DNA from: CAWJEL01 sp964647255
GTDB lineage: Bacteria > Chloroflexota > Anaerolineae > CG2-30-64-16
NCBI GenBank assembly: GCA_964647255.1
Contig: CAZYGI010000070.1
Coordinates: 1 to 18,670, forward strand
Length of the DNA stretch: 18,670 nt
Direction of reading: 5' to 3'
The notes below the pieces were generated by a model. It saw only the letters and a list, made by a program, of their open reading frames with translations, was not told the DNA's origin and made no database searches. Numbering within the stretch: the first letter of the stretch is position 1; every line of letters begins with the position of its first letter. A program made the position numbers and the translations under genes. Positions 7,344 through 14,541 of this stretch are shown here, piece after piece.

Positions 7344-7374
7344 CACCTGCGACCCCCGCAGGTGGTCGCAGGTG
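7344..7374. repeat. Alternative hairpins in the convergent spacer before thyA
   Basis: CACCTGCGAC (7344-7353) can pair with GTCGCAGGTG (7365-7374), a 10-bp stem. Its first eight bases can instead pair with CGCAGGTG (7357-7364), giving an 8-bp stem with a 5-base loop. The two folds exclude each other. The site lies in the 156-base spacer between the convergent radical SAM and thyA genes, so it could act as a bidirectional terminator, but no U-tract follows on either strand. Confidence 0.5.
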
Positions 7375-7401
7375 TCTGCGTTCCATTTTGCAGCACAGCG
7401 T

Positions 7402-8196
7402 TCAAACCGCAATCGGCGCCTTGATGGATGGATGCGGATCGTATCCTTCCAGCCGGAAATCGTCGTATTTGAAATCGAAGAGCGAACTGACCTCGGGGTT
7501 GAGGATCATCCGGGGCAGCGGCCGCGGCTCGCGCGTGAGCTGGAGTTTTGCCTGCTCGATGTGGTTCAGGTACAGGTGCACGTCGCCGGAGGTGTGGATG
7601 AACTCGCCCGGCTGCAAGCCCGTGGCCTGGGCGATCATCAGGGTGAGCAGCGCGTACGAGGCGATATTGAACGGCAGGCCCAGAAAGCTGTCCACCGACC
7701 GCTGGTAGAGCTGGCAGGAGAGCCGCCCCTCAGCGACGTAGAACTGAAACAGGGCATGGCACGGCGGCAGCGCCATCTGCTCGATCTCCCCGACATTCCA
7801 GGCGCTGACGAGCAGCCGCCGCGAGTCGGGGTTGTGCCGGATCTGATCCACGACGCCGGCGAGCTGGTCAATCGTGCGGCCATCGGCCGTCCGCCAGGAG
7901 CGCCACTGCGCGCCGTACACCGGACCGAGGTTGCCTGCCGGATCCGCCCATTCATCCCAGATGTGCACCCCATTCCTGACCAGGTACTCGATGTTGGTCT
8001 CACCGGCGATGAACCACAGCAGCTCATGGATGATGGATTTGACGTGGAGCTTCTTGGTCGTCAGCAGTGGGAAGCCCTGCGCTAAATCAAAGCGCATCTG
8101 ATAGCCGAAAGCCGACCGCGTGCCGGTGCCGGTGCGGTCGGTCTTCACCACGCCGTGATCGAGAAGATGCCGAAGCAAGGTCAGATAGGGCTGCAT
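7402..8196 (-). CDS. thyA: Thymidylate synthase ThyA
   Basis: ThyA makes dTMP from dUMP with methylenetetrahydrofolate. The protein is 264 aa, the same length as the E. coli enzyme. The catalytic Cys146 lies in MALPPCHALFQFYV. Phosphate-binding Arg residues are present in DRTGTGT (20-26) and SRRLLVSAWN (125-134). QRSVDSFLGLPFNIASYALL (165-184) and HTSGDVHLYLNH (201-212) bind dUMP. The start was placed at ATG 8196 (MQPYL), with GGAG 7 bases upstream; a TTG 15 bases further upstream would overlap that Shine-Dalgarno. It is last in the minus-strand series, convergent with the radical SAM gene. A terminator-like hairpin with a T4 run ends only ~13 bases before the start codon, which suggests attenuation or readthrough from the CBS gene. 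Confidence 0.97.
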   Translation of the reverse strand: MQPYLTLLRHLLDHGVVKTDRTGTGTRSAFGYQMRFDLAQGFPLLTTKKLHVKSIIHELLWFIAGETNIEYLVRNGVHIWDEWADPAGNLGPVYGAQWRSWRTADGRTIDQLAGVVDQIRHNPDSRRLLVSAWNVGEIEQMALPPCHALFQFYVAEGRLSCQLYQRSVDSFLGLPFNIASYALLTLMIAQATGLQPGEFIHTSGDVHLYLNHIEQAKLQLTREPRPLPRMILNPEVSSLFDFKYDDFRLEGYDPHPSIKAPIAV

Positions 8197-8203
8197 CGCA
8201 AAG

Positions 8204-8207
8204 CTCC
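8204..8207 (-). promoter_or_regulatory. thyA ribosome binding site (GGAG)
   Basis: On the minus strand GGAG is followed by 7 bases and then ATG at 8196. This spacing fixes the ThyA start at MQPYL rather than at the upstream TTG. Confidence 0.7.
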
Positions 8208-8209
8208 AC

Positions 8210-8243
8210 AAAAGGCGGCGCTCCCCGAGATGGAGAGCGCCGC
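8210..8243 (-). terminator. Terminator-like hairpin just upstream of thyA
   Basis: A perfect 9-bp stem GCGGCGCTC/GAGCGCCGC (8215-8223 with 8235-8243), loop of 11, is followed on the minus strand by C then TTTT (8213-8210). It looks like an intrinsic terminator for the CBS-ACT gene, but sits so close to the thyA Shine-Dalgarno that no separate thyA promoter fits in between. Confidence 0.55.
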
Positions 8244-8256
8244 AACGCCTGCCTCA

Positions 8257-8286
8257 CTCCCTGCAGGCCGTAACGCCCGCAGGGAG
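8257..8286. repeat. Hairpin directly after the CBS-ACT stop codon
   Basis: CTCCCTGC (8257-8264) pairs perfectly with GCAGGGAG (8279-8286) across a 14-base loop. It lies 7 bases beyond the stop codon of the CBS-ACT gene and lacks a T-run. It may stabilise the 3' end or act together with the second hairpin at 8210-8243. Confidence 0.5.
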
Positions 8287-8293
8287 CACCGGC

Positions 8294-8938
8294 TCAGTCC
8301 GAGCGGATGTCAATCACGGTGATCCCCGCCTGCTCAAGCGCCTTGCTGACGGTCGCCGCGTCCACGTCGGACAGCTTGAACATGATGCGCGGCTCGCCGG
8401 CGACCGGGCCCTCATAGGCCACGACGCTGATGACAAAGGCGCCCATATCGGCCAGGACCCGGGTGATCTGCGCCAGAACGCCCTTAGCATCGCGGCTCTG
8501 CACGGTCAACCGCACGCCGGGTTTGCGCGCACCGAGGAGTTCCAACAGCACCTTGAAAATGTCGGTCTCGGTGATGATGCCGGCCAGGGCGCCGCCTTCG
8601 ATCACCGGCAGACCGCCGATCTTGTGGTCGGCCATGATGCGCGCCGCCTGCTCGATGGGGGTGTCGGGCGTGACCGTGACCACCGGGCTGGACATGACCT
8701 GTTTGATGGTCAGCTTCGCCAGGAGATAGTGCAGCTCGTACACACTCAACGACGTGGCCGGCGACGGGGCGGCATGGAGCAGATCCTTGTCGGACACGAT
8801 GCCCACCATCTTGCCAGAGGCATCGAGCACGGGCAGGCGCCGCACCTTGCGCTCGCGCATGATTTGCAGACCGTCATCAATGCTGTCCGTTTCGAGAATC
8901 GTCACGGGATTGCGGGTCATCCGCTCGCCTACAAGCAT
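8294..8938 (-). CDS. CBS-CBS-ACT domain protein (AcuB-like)
   Basis: This 214-aa cytoplasmic protein has two CBS motifs and a C-terminal ACT domain. CBS1 (about 1-55) reads MTRNPVTI...VRRLPVLDASGKMVGIVSDKDL. CBS2 (about 78-132) reads VMSSPVVTV...IGGLPVIEGGALAGIITETDIF. The ACT part (about 142-214) reads VRLTVQSRDAKGVLAQITRVL. CBS pairs usually bind adenine nucleotides and ACT domains bind small ligands such as amino acids, so a regulatory sensor role is inferred. The layout resembles AcuB, but no acuA or acuC is present, so the symbol is withheld. A strong Shine-Dalgarno AAAGGAGG (8945-8952) is 6 bases from the ATG. It follows the Yip1 gene by 24 bases, likely in one transcript. Confidence 0.88.
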   Translation of the reverse strand: MLVGERMTRNPVTILETDSIDDGLQIMRERKVRRLPVLDASGKMVGIVSDKDLLHAAPSPATSLSVYELHYLLAKLTIKQVMSSPVVTVTPDTPIEQAARIMADHKIGGLPVIEGGALAGIITETDIFKVLLELLGARKPGVRLTVQSRDAKGVLAQITRVLADMGAFVISVVAYEGPVAGEPRIMFKLSDVDAATVSKALEQAGITVIDIRSD

Positions 8939-8962
8939 AAGAAACCTCCTTTGATGTGTCCC

Positions 8963-9553
8963 TTATTGGCCCAACGCACCGCTGATGGCCGATCCTGCCA
9001 GCCCCAGGGCCGCGCCGATCAAGCCAAACACCAGGCCGATCAACAGGCTAATCACAAACGCCACCACAGCCGCCACGATCACCGTCAACGCGGCGTTCTT
9101 GTCATCCTGATCCAACGCCTGCCGGGTCGCGATGAAGCCGGTCGCGATGGTCCAGATCCAGGACACAAAACCGATCAGGCCGCCGAGGACGGGGATGAAG
9201 CTCAAGATGTTCAGCACGCGCGGCGCCCAGGCGAACCCCAGGGCACGCGCGACCTCACCAAAATCGCCTGTGCCGTTGAAGAACTTGGTGCCGATGAACT
9301 GAACCAGGAAGACCCAGATGTAGTACGAGGCGACACTCGTGATCACGCCGACGATCAAGGCGAAAACCGCGGCCCCGAAATGACCGCCGAACAACATGCC
9401 CAGGAAGCCGCCCAGCGCGCCGGCCAGCGATGCCAGGATAACCACAGCCAGTGCGTCCTGGTTATAGCTGGTGTCATGTTCGACTTCCTCGTAGAAATCC
9501 TTGTCGAGCCGCGCGGCTCGAATCATGCCTGCCAAAATGCGATTGAAGTCCAT
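8963..9553 (-). CDS. Yip1-family integral membrane protein
   Basis: This 196-aa protein has a short N-terminal amphipathic segment (MDFNRILAGMIRAARLDKDFYEEVEHD) and four or five hydrophobic helices at about 33-56, 60-88, 114-143 and 154-188. The layout and the pattern FNGTGDFGEVARALGFAWAP are typical of the Yip1/YIPF family (PF04893) in bacteria, whose function is poorly known. A role at the cytoplasmic membrane is inferred only from topology. The start was set at ATG 9553 because AAGGAG lies 8 bases upstream; the GTG at 9562 would overlap the Shine-Dalgarno. The next gene (CBS-ACT) is 24 bases downstream, suggesting co-transcription. Confidence 0.8.
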   Translation of the reverse strand: MDFNRILAGMIRAARLDKDFYEEVEHDTSYNQDALAVVILASLAGALGGFLGMLFGGHFGAAVFALIVGVITSVASYYIWVFLVQFIGTKFFNGTGDFGEVARALGFAWAPRVLNILSFIPVLGGLIGFVSWIWTIATGFIATRQALDQDDKNAALTVIVAAVVAFVISLLIGLVFGLIGAALGLAGSAISGALGQ

Positions 9554-9561
9554 GATGTACA

Positions 9562-9567
9562 CTCCTT
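9562..9567 (-). promoter_or_regulatory. Ribosome binding site of the Yip1-family gene (AAGGAG)
   Basis: AAGGAG on the minus strand lies 8 bases before ATG 9553 and overlaps the upstream GTG candidate, so it decides in favour of the ATG. Confidence 0.7.
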
Positions 9568-9634
9568 AGCAAAATTAGGACCGTTCACCGGGTGATTCGG
9601 TGTGTCACTGGCGCTAGACATCGCCGAAGCTCAC

Positions 9635-10660
9635 TTACCGTCGTTGCGCGGAGCGGCCTCCTTTCCTTTTCCGGGTCTTCGGCAGCGCGTAACCCAGCCG
9701 GCGCAGCTCTTCCTCGTTGGTGCGCCACTTGGGCCGCACTTTCACCCACAGATCCAGAAAAACGCGCGTCTCAATCAATTCCTCGATGGACTGCCGGGCG
9801 GCCTGGCCGATGCGTTTGATCATCGCACCGCCCTTGCCCAGCAGGATCATCTTCTGCGTCTCACGCTCGACATAGACAACCGCGGAGATATAGGTCATGC
9901 CGCTCGCCGGGCCGGCCGTGTCAGACGCGTTGAGCGACACATCGGACGGCTCGCGCTCCTCAAAGCGATCCACGAACACCGCGACCGAATGCGGCACCTC
10001 ATCGCGCAGGTTCAACAGCACCTGCTCCCGCACCAGCTCAGCGGCCATGAAGCGAAGCTGCTGGTCGGTGACTTGATCTTCCGGGAAGAGCAGCGGCCCA
10101 AACGGCAGCGCAGCCACGATCTTCGCGACCAACAGCGCCAGGTTGTCCCCGCGCGTGGCCGAGATCAGCAGCGGCTCAGCGCCCGGCGCCAGGGCCGAGT
10201 AGAGCGCCGTGTTGTCCTGGACGTATTCCGGCAGCAGCCGATCACACTTGTTCAGCGCCAGGATCACCGGCAGGCGGCGAGCGGCCTGCGCCAGCACCGC
10301 GGCCACCTGACGGTCCTCATCATTCGGCCGCGCCGCCCCATCCACGACCCAGACGACGACATCGGCATCGGGCAGCGCCGCGGCGGCGGTCTCCACCAGC
10401 ACCTCGCCGAGCTTGTGCAGCGGCTTGTGGATGCCGGGGGTATCGAGAAAAATGATCTGCGCGTCATCGCGCGTCAGAATCCCGATCAACCGATTGCGCG
10501 TCGTCTGCGGCTTGGGTGAGACGATGCTCACCTTCTGCCCGAGCAGCGTGTTGATCAGCGTGGATTTACCGACGTTCGGCCGGCCGACCACCGCCACAAA
10601 ACCGGAGCGGAAGTCGGGCGGAAGTTCGCTGAATCCCAGATTCTCATCGTCCAAAGTCAT
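9635..10660 (-). CDS. era: Ribosome-associated GTPase Era
   Basis: Era binds the 3' end of 16S rRNA and acts as a checkpoint in 30S assembly. The GTPase motifs are G1 GRPNVGKS (26-33), switch I with PQTTRNR (51-57), G3 DTPG (73-76), G4 NKCD (137-140) and G5 SAT (167-169). The C-terminal KH domain has its GxxG at LGKGGAMIKRIG (274-285). At 341 aa it is about 40 residues longer than the E. coli protein. The extra length comes from an N-terminal extension (about 18 aa), a Ser/Asp/Ala-rich insertion in the KH region (about 233-254) and a basic tail RKRKGGRSAQRR. The start ATG has only a weak purine stretch upstream. The gene follows the transporter gene by 62 bases containing degenerate heptad repeats. 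Confidence 0.95.
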   Translation of the reverse strand: MTLDDENLGFSELPPDFRSGFVAVVGRPNVGKSTLINTLLGQKVSIVSPKPQTTRNRLIGILTRDDAQIIFLDTPGIHKPLHKLGEVLVETAAAALPDADVVVWVVDGAARPNDEDRQVAAVLAQAARRLPVILALNKCDRLLPEYVQDNTALYSALAPGAEPLLISATRGDNLALLVAKIVAALPFGPLLFPEDQVTDQQLRFMAAELVREQVLLNLRDEVPHSVAVFVDRFEEREPSDVSLNASDTAGPASGMTYISAVVYVERETQKMILLGKGGAMIKRIGQAARQSIEELIETRVFLDLWVKVRPKWRTNEEELRRLGYALPKTRKRKGGRSAQRR

Positions 10661-10664
10661 CTCG

Positions 10665-10722
10665 ATTCGTCCGTGCCGATGGCCGGTAGATGGGTGGACC
10701 GGTCAATCGGTGCATGGGTCAA
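10665..10722. repeat. Degenerate heptad-like repeat between the transporter gene and era
   Basis: The 62-base spacer consists of words such as GATGGGT, GGACCGG, TCAATCGG and CATGGGT. They resemble the ATGGAC/TCAATG-type units seen in the infB operon spacers, but with less exact phase. It may be a decayed copy of the same repeat family. Confidence 0.35.
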
Positions 10723-11451
10723 TTAAGTCTCCACCGCTACCGTAAACGGGTTGAAATTGGTCTCCACATCGTAGTAGTCCTCGTCTTCAGCCCGCTTGAG
10801 AAAGGCCACAATGCGGTATGTGATCGGCGTAAAGAGCGCCTCGATGCCCACCTTGAAAAGATAGTTGGCCGTGATGATGCTCACCGCGGCCGCCCACGGG
10901 AAGACGCCGAACGCGCTGGCGATCAAGACAAACAGCACGCTGTCCACCCCCTCGCCCACCAGCGTCGAGCCGATAGTGCGCATCCAGAGCCAACGGCCGC
11001 GGGTCAACACCTTCATGCGAGCGAGCACATAGGAGTTGCTGAACTCCCCGGCAAAGTAGGCGGCCAGGCTGGCGACGATGATGCCGCCGCCGGTGACCCC
11101 GCCGAGGATGACGTCGTACGCCGCCTGTCCGGCGTAACTCTGCCAATGCGCCTCGCCCGGCAGCCGGGCCACCAGCCACAGCGTCACGCTCATCAGCGCA
11201 GCCATCGCGAAGCCCGCCCAGATCACCCGTCGGCCGCGAGCATACCCGTACACCTCGGTCAGCACATCGCCGAAGATATAGCTGACCGGGAAGAGCAGCG
11301 TGCCCCCGTCGAACGCCAGCGGCAGATGGACCAGCGGCAGGCTCACGCCCCAGTCAACAATCTTGGCCGACGAGGCGATGTTGCTGATAAGCAACACCGC
11401 CACGAAGAGAGCCATGATCAGGTCGTAGAAACGGTAAGTGCGCTTTGTCAT
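10723..11451 (-). CDS. Queuosine-precursor transporter, YhhQ/VUT (DUF165) family
   Basis: This 242-aa membrane protein has about six hydrophobic helices. It carries the family signature FDGGTLLFPVSYIFGDVLTEVYGY (about 48-71, conserved P and DxxxE-Y-G) and the segment SNIASSAKIV after the first helix. Members of this family import queuosine precursors (preQ0/preQ1 in YhhQ), so import of a deazapurine precursor for tRNA modification is inferred. The start codon ATG 11451 lies inside a GTCATTCTGAG-type repeat and has no clear Shine-Dalgarno; the next Met (residue 13) would cut the first helix. No queuosine biosynthesis gene is in the window and no preQ1 riboswitch was recognised upstream. Confidence 0.85.
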   Translation of the reverse strand: MTKRTYRFYDLIMALFVAVLLISNIASSAKIVDWGVSLPLVHLPLAFDGGTLLFPVSYIFGDVLTEVYGYARGRRVIWAGFAMAALMSVTLWLVARLPGEAHWQSYAGQAAYDVILGGVTGGGIIVASLAAYFAGEFSNSYVLARMKVLTRGRWLWMRTIGSTLVGEGVDSVLFVLIASAFGVFPWAAAVSIITANYLFKVGIEALFTPITYRIVAFLKRAEDEDYYDVETNFNPFTVAVET

Positions 11452-11537
11452 TCTGAGCGGGCTGACGACTCAACACTCATCGCGGCGAGATACCCGCGGT
11501 CGCGAAGGATCCTTCAGGAAGAATCTCATTTTGCACT
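11446..11537. repeat. Degenerate GTCATTCTGAG-type repeat upstream of the transporter gene
   Basis: The spacer between pckG and the transporter gene starts with TGTCATTCTGAGCGGG and continues with GCGAAGGATCC and AAGAATCTCATT. These are the words of the widespread GTCATTCTGAGCG...GAAGGATCC/AGAATCT intergenic repeat. Unlike the copy at 13432-13565 it lacks the matching second arm. It contributes the ATG of the transporter gene. Confidence 0.6.
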
Positions 11538-11572
11538 CATGCAGCACGACTGCAAGGGTCCTGCCAGACACG

Positions 11573-13360
11573 CTATCCCAGCCGCTCGCACAACTCCCGC
11601 ACCTGCTCAGTCATCCGCTCCGGCAGCCGATCGCCGAACTGGGCGAAATGCTGTTCGATGCTGGGCACTTCAGCGCGCCAGGCGTCACGATCTACGTGCA
11701 ACAGCTCCTGGAGATTTTCCATTGATACCTTCAAACCCGCCAGGTCAAGATCATCCGGGCAGGGCACGAACCCGATCGCCGTTGCCGTGGCGCAAGCGGT
11801 CCCGTCCACGCGCTCGCACATCCACTTGAGCACGCGGCTGTTCTCACCGTAGCCGGGCCACAGCCACTTGCCCTCAGGCGTCTTGCGGAACCAGTTAACG
11901 TAGAAAATCTTCGGCGCCTTGGCGCCCAATCGGTCGCCCATGTCCAGCCAGTGCTGGAAATAGTCCGCCATGTTGTAGCCACAGAACGGCTGCATCGCGA
12001 ACGGATCGCGGCGCAGGTTGCCCACCGCGCCGATGTTCGCCGCGGTCGTCTCAGACGAAGCCGTGGCGCCCATGAACACGCCGTGATCCCAGTTGTACGC
12101 CTCGGTGACGAGCGGCACCACGCCGGCCCGCCGGCCGCCGAAGACAAAGATGTCAATCGGCACACCTTCCGGCTTCTCCCAATCCGGGCTGATCACGGGG
12201 CACTGCTTTGCGGGGGCTGTGAAGCGGGCGTTCGGATGCGCGCCCGGCTCATGGCTCTCGGGCGTCCAGTCGCGGCCCTTCCAGTCAATGCCGTGCGCCG
12301 GCCGCGGGGTGCCCATCCCCTCCCACCAGATGTCGCCGTCGTCGGTCAATACGCAGTTGGTGAAGATGGTGTTTTCGCACACCGTGTCCATCGCCATCGG
12401 GTTAGACTGACAGGAGGTGCCCGGCGCAACCCCGAAGAAGCCCGCCTCCGGGTTGATGGCGTAGAGCCGGCCGTCCGGGCCGATCTTCATCCACGCGATA
12501 TCGTCGCCGATGGTCTCGGCTTTCCAGCCGGGGATCGTCGGCTGGATCATGGCGAGGTTGGTTTTGCCGCACGCCGAAGGGAACGCGGCCGCGATGTGAT
12601 ACTGCTTACCCGCAGGGTTCGTCAGACGCAGGATCAGCATGTGTTCGGCCATCCAACCCTCGCGCTTTGCCATCGTTGAGCCGAGGCGCAGCGCAAGACA
12701 CTTCTTGCCCAGCAACGCATTGCCGCCGTAGCCGGAGCCGAAGGACCAGACGAGGTTTTCCTCCGGGAAGTGGCTGATGAATTTCTTCTCCATTGGTGCG
12801 CAAGGCCAGGTGACGTCCTCCTGACCAGCCAGGAGGGGCGCGCCGACCGAGTGGAGGCACGGAATATACGCGTCGTCGGGCCCCAGCGCAGCGATGACCT
12901 GCGCGCCGACACGCGTCATGATATGCATATTGCACACCACGTACGGGCTGTCGGTGATCTCGATGCCGATCTTCGCCATCGGCGAACCGATCGGTCCCAT
13001 CGAAAACGGGATGACGTACATCGTGCGGCCGACCATACAGCCGCGGTACAACTCGGTCATGGTGCGCTTGAGCTCGTCCGGCGCGATCCAGTTGTTGGTG
13101 GGGCCGGCGTCCTCCCGGTTGGTTGTGCTGATGTAGGTGCGGTTCTCGACGCGCGCGACGTCGCTGGGGTCCGAACGAAACAGAAAACTGTTCGGCCGCT
13201 GCGCCAGGGGCGTGGCCGCCCCGGCCGCCACCATCTCGGCCATCAGCCGATCATATTCGGCCTGGCTGCCATCGCACCAGTAGACCCGCTCGGGCTGGCA
13301 CAGCGCAGCCATTTCCTCCACCCACTGGGTCAGACACTTGTTCTTGACTTCGTAAGCCAC
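11573..13360 (-). CDS. pckG: Phosphoenolpyruvate carboxykinase (GTP)
   Basis: PckG converts oxaloacetate and GTP to PEP, GDP and CO2, the gateway to gluconeogenesis, or runs in reverse for anaplerosis. The GTP-type enzyme is recognised by its length (595 aa), the kinase-1a P-loop AFPSACGKTNLAM (about 259-271), the Mn2+ and substrate-binding regions RVENRTYI (70-77) and SYGGN-like SGYGGNALLGKKCLALR, the YVIPFSMGPIGSP block and the C-terminal ANIGAVGNLRRDPFAMQPFCGYN guanine-binding region. The ATP-type enzyme has a different architecture. GTG 13360 was chosen because GAGGAG lies 7 bases upstream; ATG 13375 would overlap that Shine-Dalgarno. It lies downstream of mdh on the same strand, giving a malate-oxaloacetate-PEP pair, but a ~134-base palindrome separates them. 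Confidence 0.96.
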   Translation of the reverse strand: MAYEVKNKCLTQWVEEMAALCQPERVYWCDGSQAEYDRLMAEMVAAGAATPLAQRPNSFLFRSDPSDVARVENRTYISTTNREDAGPTNNWIAPDELKRTMTELYRGCMVGRTMYVIPFSMGPIGSPMAKIGIEITDSPYVVCNMHIMTRVGAQVIAALGPDDAYIPCLHSVGAPLLAGQEDVTWPCAPMEKKFISHFPEENLVWSFGSGYGGNALLGKKCLALRLGSTMAKREGWMAEHMLILRLTNPAGKQYHIAAAFPSACGKTNLAMIQPTIPGWKAETIGDDIAWMKIGPDGRLYAINPEAGFFGVAPGTSCQSNPMAMDTVCENTIFTNCVLTDDGDIWWEGMGTPRPAHGIDWKGRDWTPESHEPGAHPNARFTAPAKQCPVISPDWEKPEGVPIDIFVFGGRRAGVVPLVTEAYNWDHGVFMGATASSETTAANIGAVGNLRRDPFAMQPFCGYNMADYFQHWLDMGDRLGAKAPKIFYVNWFRKTPEGKWLWPGYGENSRVLKWMCERVDGTACATATAIGFVPCPDDLDLAGLKVSMENLQELLHVDRDAWRAEVPSIEQHFAQFGDRLPERMTEQVRELCERLG

Positions 13361-13367
13361 AATGATG

Positions 13368-13373
13368 CTCCTC
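13368..13373 (-). promoter_or_regulatory. pckG ribosome binding site (GAGGAG)
   Basis: GAGGAG on the minus strand is 7 bases from GTG 13360 and overlaps the upstream ATG, so it selects the GTG as the start of PckG. Confidence 0.7.
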
Positions 13374-13431
13374 ATGATAGCGTTTTCTCAGGCGCAACTT
13401 CACTAAGTCATTACGCAGTTGCCCCAGTATT

Positions 13432-13565
13432 ACAACCGCACGTTGTCATTCTGAGGAACTGAGCGACGAAGAATCTCGTCGCTCGCCGGAGAAATCCAGC
13501 GGGCGCCGGAGATTCTTCGCTCCCGTTGGTCGCTCAGAATGACAGTTGGAATAAAGTGCGGTTGT
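13432..13565. repeat. ~134-base nested palindrome (GTCATTCTGAG family) between mdh and pckG
   Basis: Three perfect inverted repeats are nested around one centre: ACAACCGCAC (13432-13441) with GTGCGGTTGT (13556-13565); TGTCATTCTGAG (13444-13455) with CTCAGAATGACA (13533-13544); and GAAGAATCTC (13468-13477) with GAGATTCTTC (13509-13518). The centre also has a CGCCGGAGA direct repeat. It could form one long stem in DNA or RNA. No ORF and no obvious target-site duplication were seen. It resembles a non-autonomous MITE- or REP-like element. Confidence 0.85.
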
Positions 13566-13569
13566 CGTA

Positions 13570-14493
13570 CTAGAGCTTCAGCGCCGACATCGTGCTGCGG
13601 ATCAGATCGGCGGATCGCTTCATTGCGGCCTTCTCATCATCATTGAGTTCGAGTTCGATGACTCTCTCCACGCCATTCTTCCCCAGGACGACCGGCACAC
13701 CAAAGCAGATGTCATCCAGCCCGTATTCACCCCGGAGATAGACCGACGCAGGGTAGATATGGTGGCGGTTGCCGACGATCGCCTGCGCCATCTTGCAGGC
13801 TGACGCGCCCGGCGCATAGTAGGCGCTGCCGGTCTTGAGATAACGCACGATCTCGGCGCCGCCGTCGCGCGTGCGCGCCACGATGTGGTCAAGCTGCTCG
13901 TCGTTCAAGAAATACGTCAGCGGGATGCCGCCGATGCTGGAGAAGCGCACCAGGGGCACCATCTCATCGCCGTGGCCGCCCAGGACGGTCGTATGAATGT
14001 TCTCCGGATCCAGGCCCGTCTCCATGGCGATGAATGTCTTCATGCGACCGCCGTCGAGCACGCCCGCCTGCCCGATCACCCGCTCGCGCGGGAAACCGCT
14101 GAGCTTGTAGGCCAGGTAGGTCATCGTATCGAGCGGGTTGGTCATCATGATAATCGTGCAGTTCGGCGAGTACTTCACCACCTCTTTGACGACGCCGCCC
14201 ACAATGCCGGCGTTGATCGCGACCAGATCCTCGCGCGTCATGCCCGGCTTGCGCGCCACGCCGGCAGTGATGATCACGATCTCGGAGTCGGCCGTCTCAG
14301 CCATATCGGTGGTGCCGACAGCGTCAATGGCGTGGCCGGCGATGGGCCCGGCCTGGATCAAATCAAGCACCTTACCCTTGGCCAGCCCTTCGACGACATC
14401 CACCAGGACGATCTGACAGCCGCCTGAGATCATCGCCCAGTGGGCGACCGTCGAACCGACAAAACCCGCGCCGATGATGCTCACTTTGCTCAT
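13570..14493 (-). CDS. mdh: Malate dehydrogenase (LDH-like type)
   Basis: This 307-aa NAD-dependent enzyme interconverts malate and oxaloacetate. The Rossmann motif is GAGFVG (8-13), with Asp32 (VLVDVVEG) pointing to NAD. The substrate loop ITAGVARKPGMTREDL (75-90) carries Arg81, Arg87 and the Met that distinguishes malate from lactate dehydrogenase. TNPLDTMTYLAYKLSG (118-133) and the catalytic His174 in LGGHGDEMVPL complete the active site. It belongs to the LDH-like MDH branch common in Chloroflexota and other phyla. A strong AGAAGGAG lies 7 bases from the ATG. It is upstream of pckG, and 48 bases downstream of the two-TM sensor-like gene. Confidence 0.96.
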   Translation of the reverse strand: MSKVSIIGAGFVGSTVAHWAMISGGCQIVLVDVVEGLAKGKVLDLIQAGPIAGHAIDAVGTTDMAETADSEIVIITAGVARKPGMTREDLVAINAGIVGGVVKEVVKYSPNCTIIMMTNPLDTMTYLAYKLSGFPRERVIGQAGVLDGGRMKTFIAMETGLDPENIHTTVLGGHGDEMVPLVRFSSIGGIPLTYFLNDEQLDHIVARTRDGGAEIVRYLKTGSAYYAPGASACKMAQAIVGNRHHIYPASVYLRGEYGLDDICFGVPVVLGKNGVERVIELELNDDEKAAMKRSADLIRSTMSALKL

Positions 14494-14541
14494 GGGGTGA
14501 CTCCTTCTCTAGGCTACGATGGATACCGATGACAGATCGGA

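Noticed and set aside
9602..10519. Plus-strand open frame of 305 codons opposite era
   Set aside because: It is a His/Arg/Gln-rich shadow of the Era gene with no start signal.
11452..11572. preQ1 riboswitch upstream of the queuosine-precursor transporter
   Set aside because: The region is repeat-derived and I could not see a preQ1-type aptamer pseudoknot.
13361..13569. Complete insertion sequence between mdh and pckG
   Set aside because: No transposase frame or clear target duplication; only the palindromic repeat is present.
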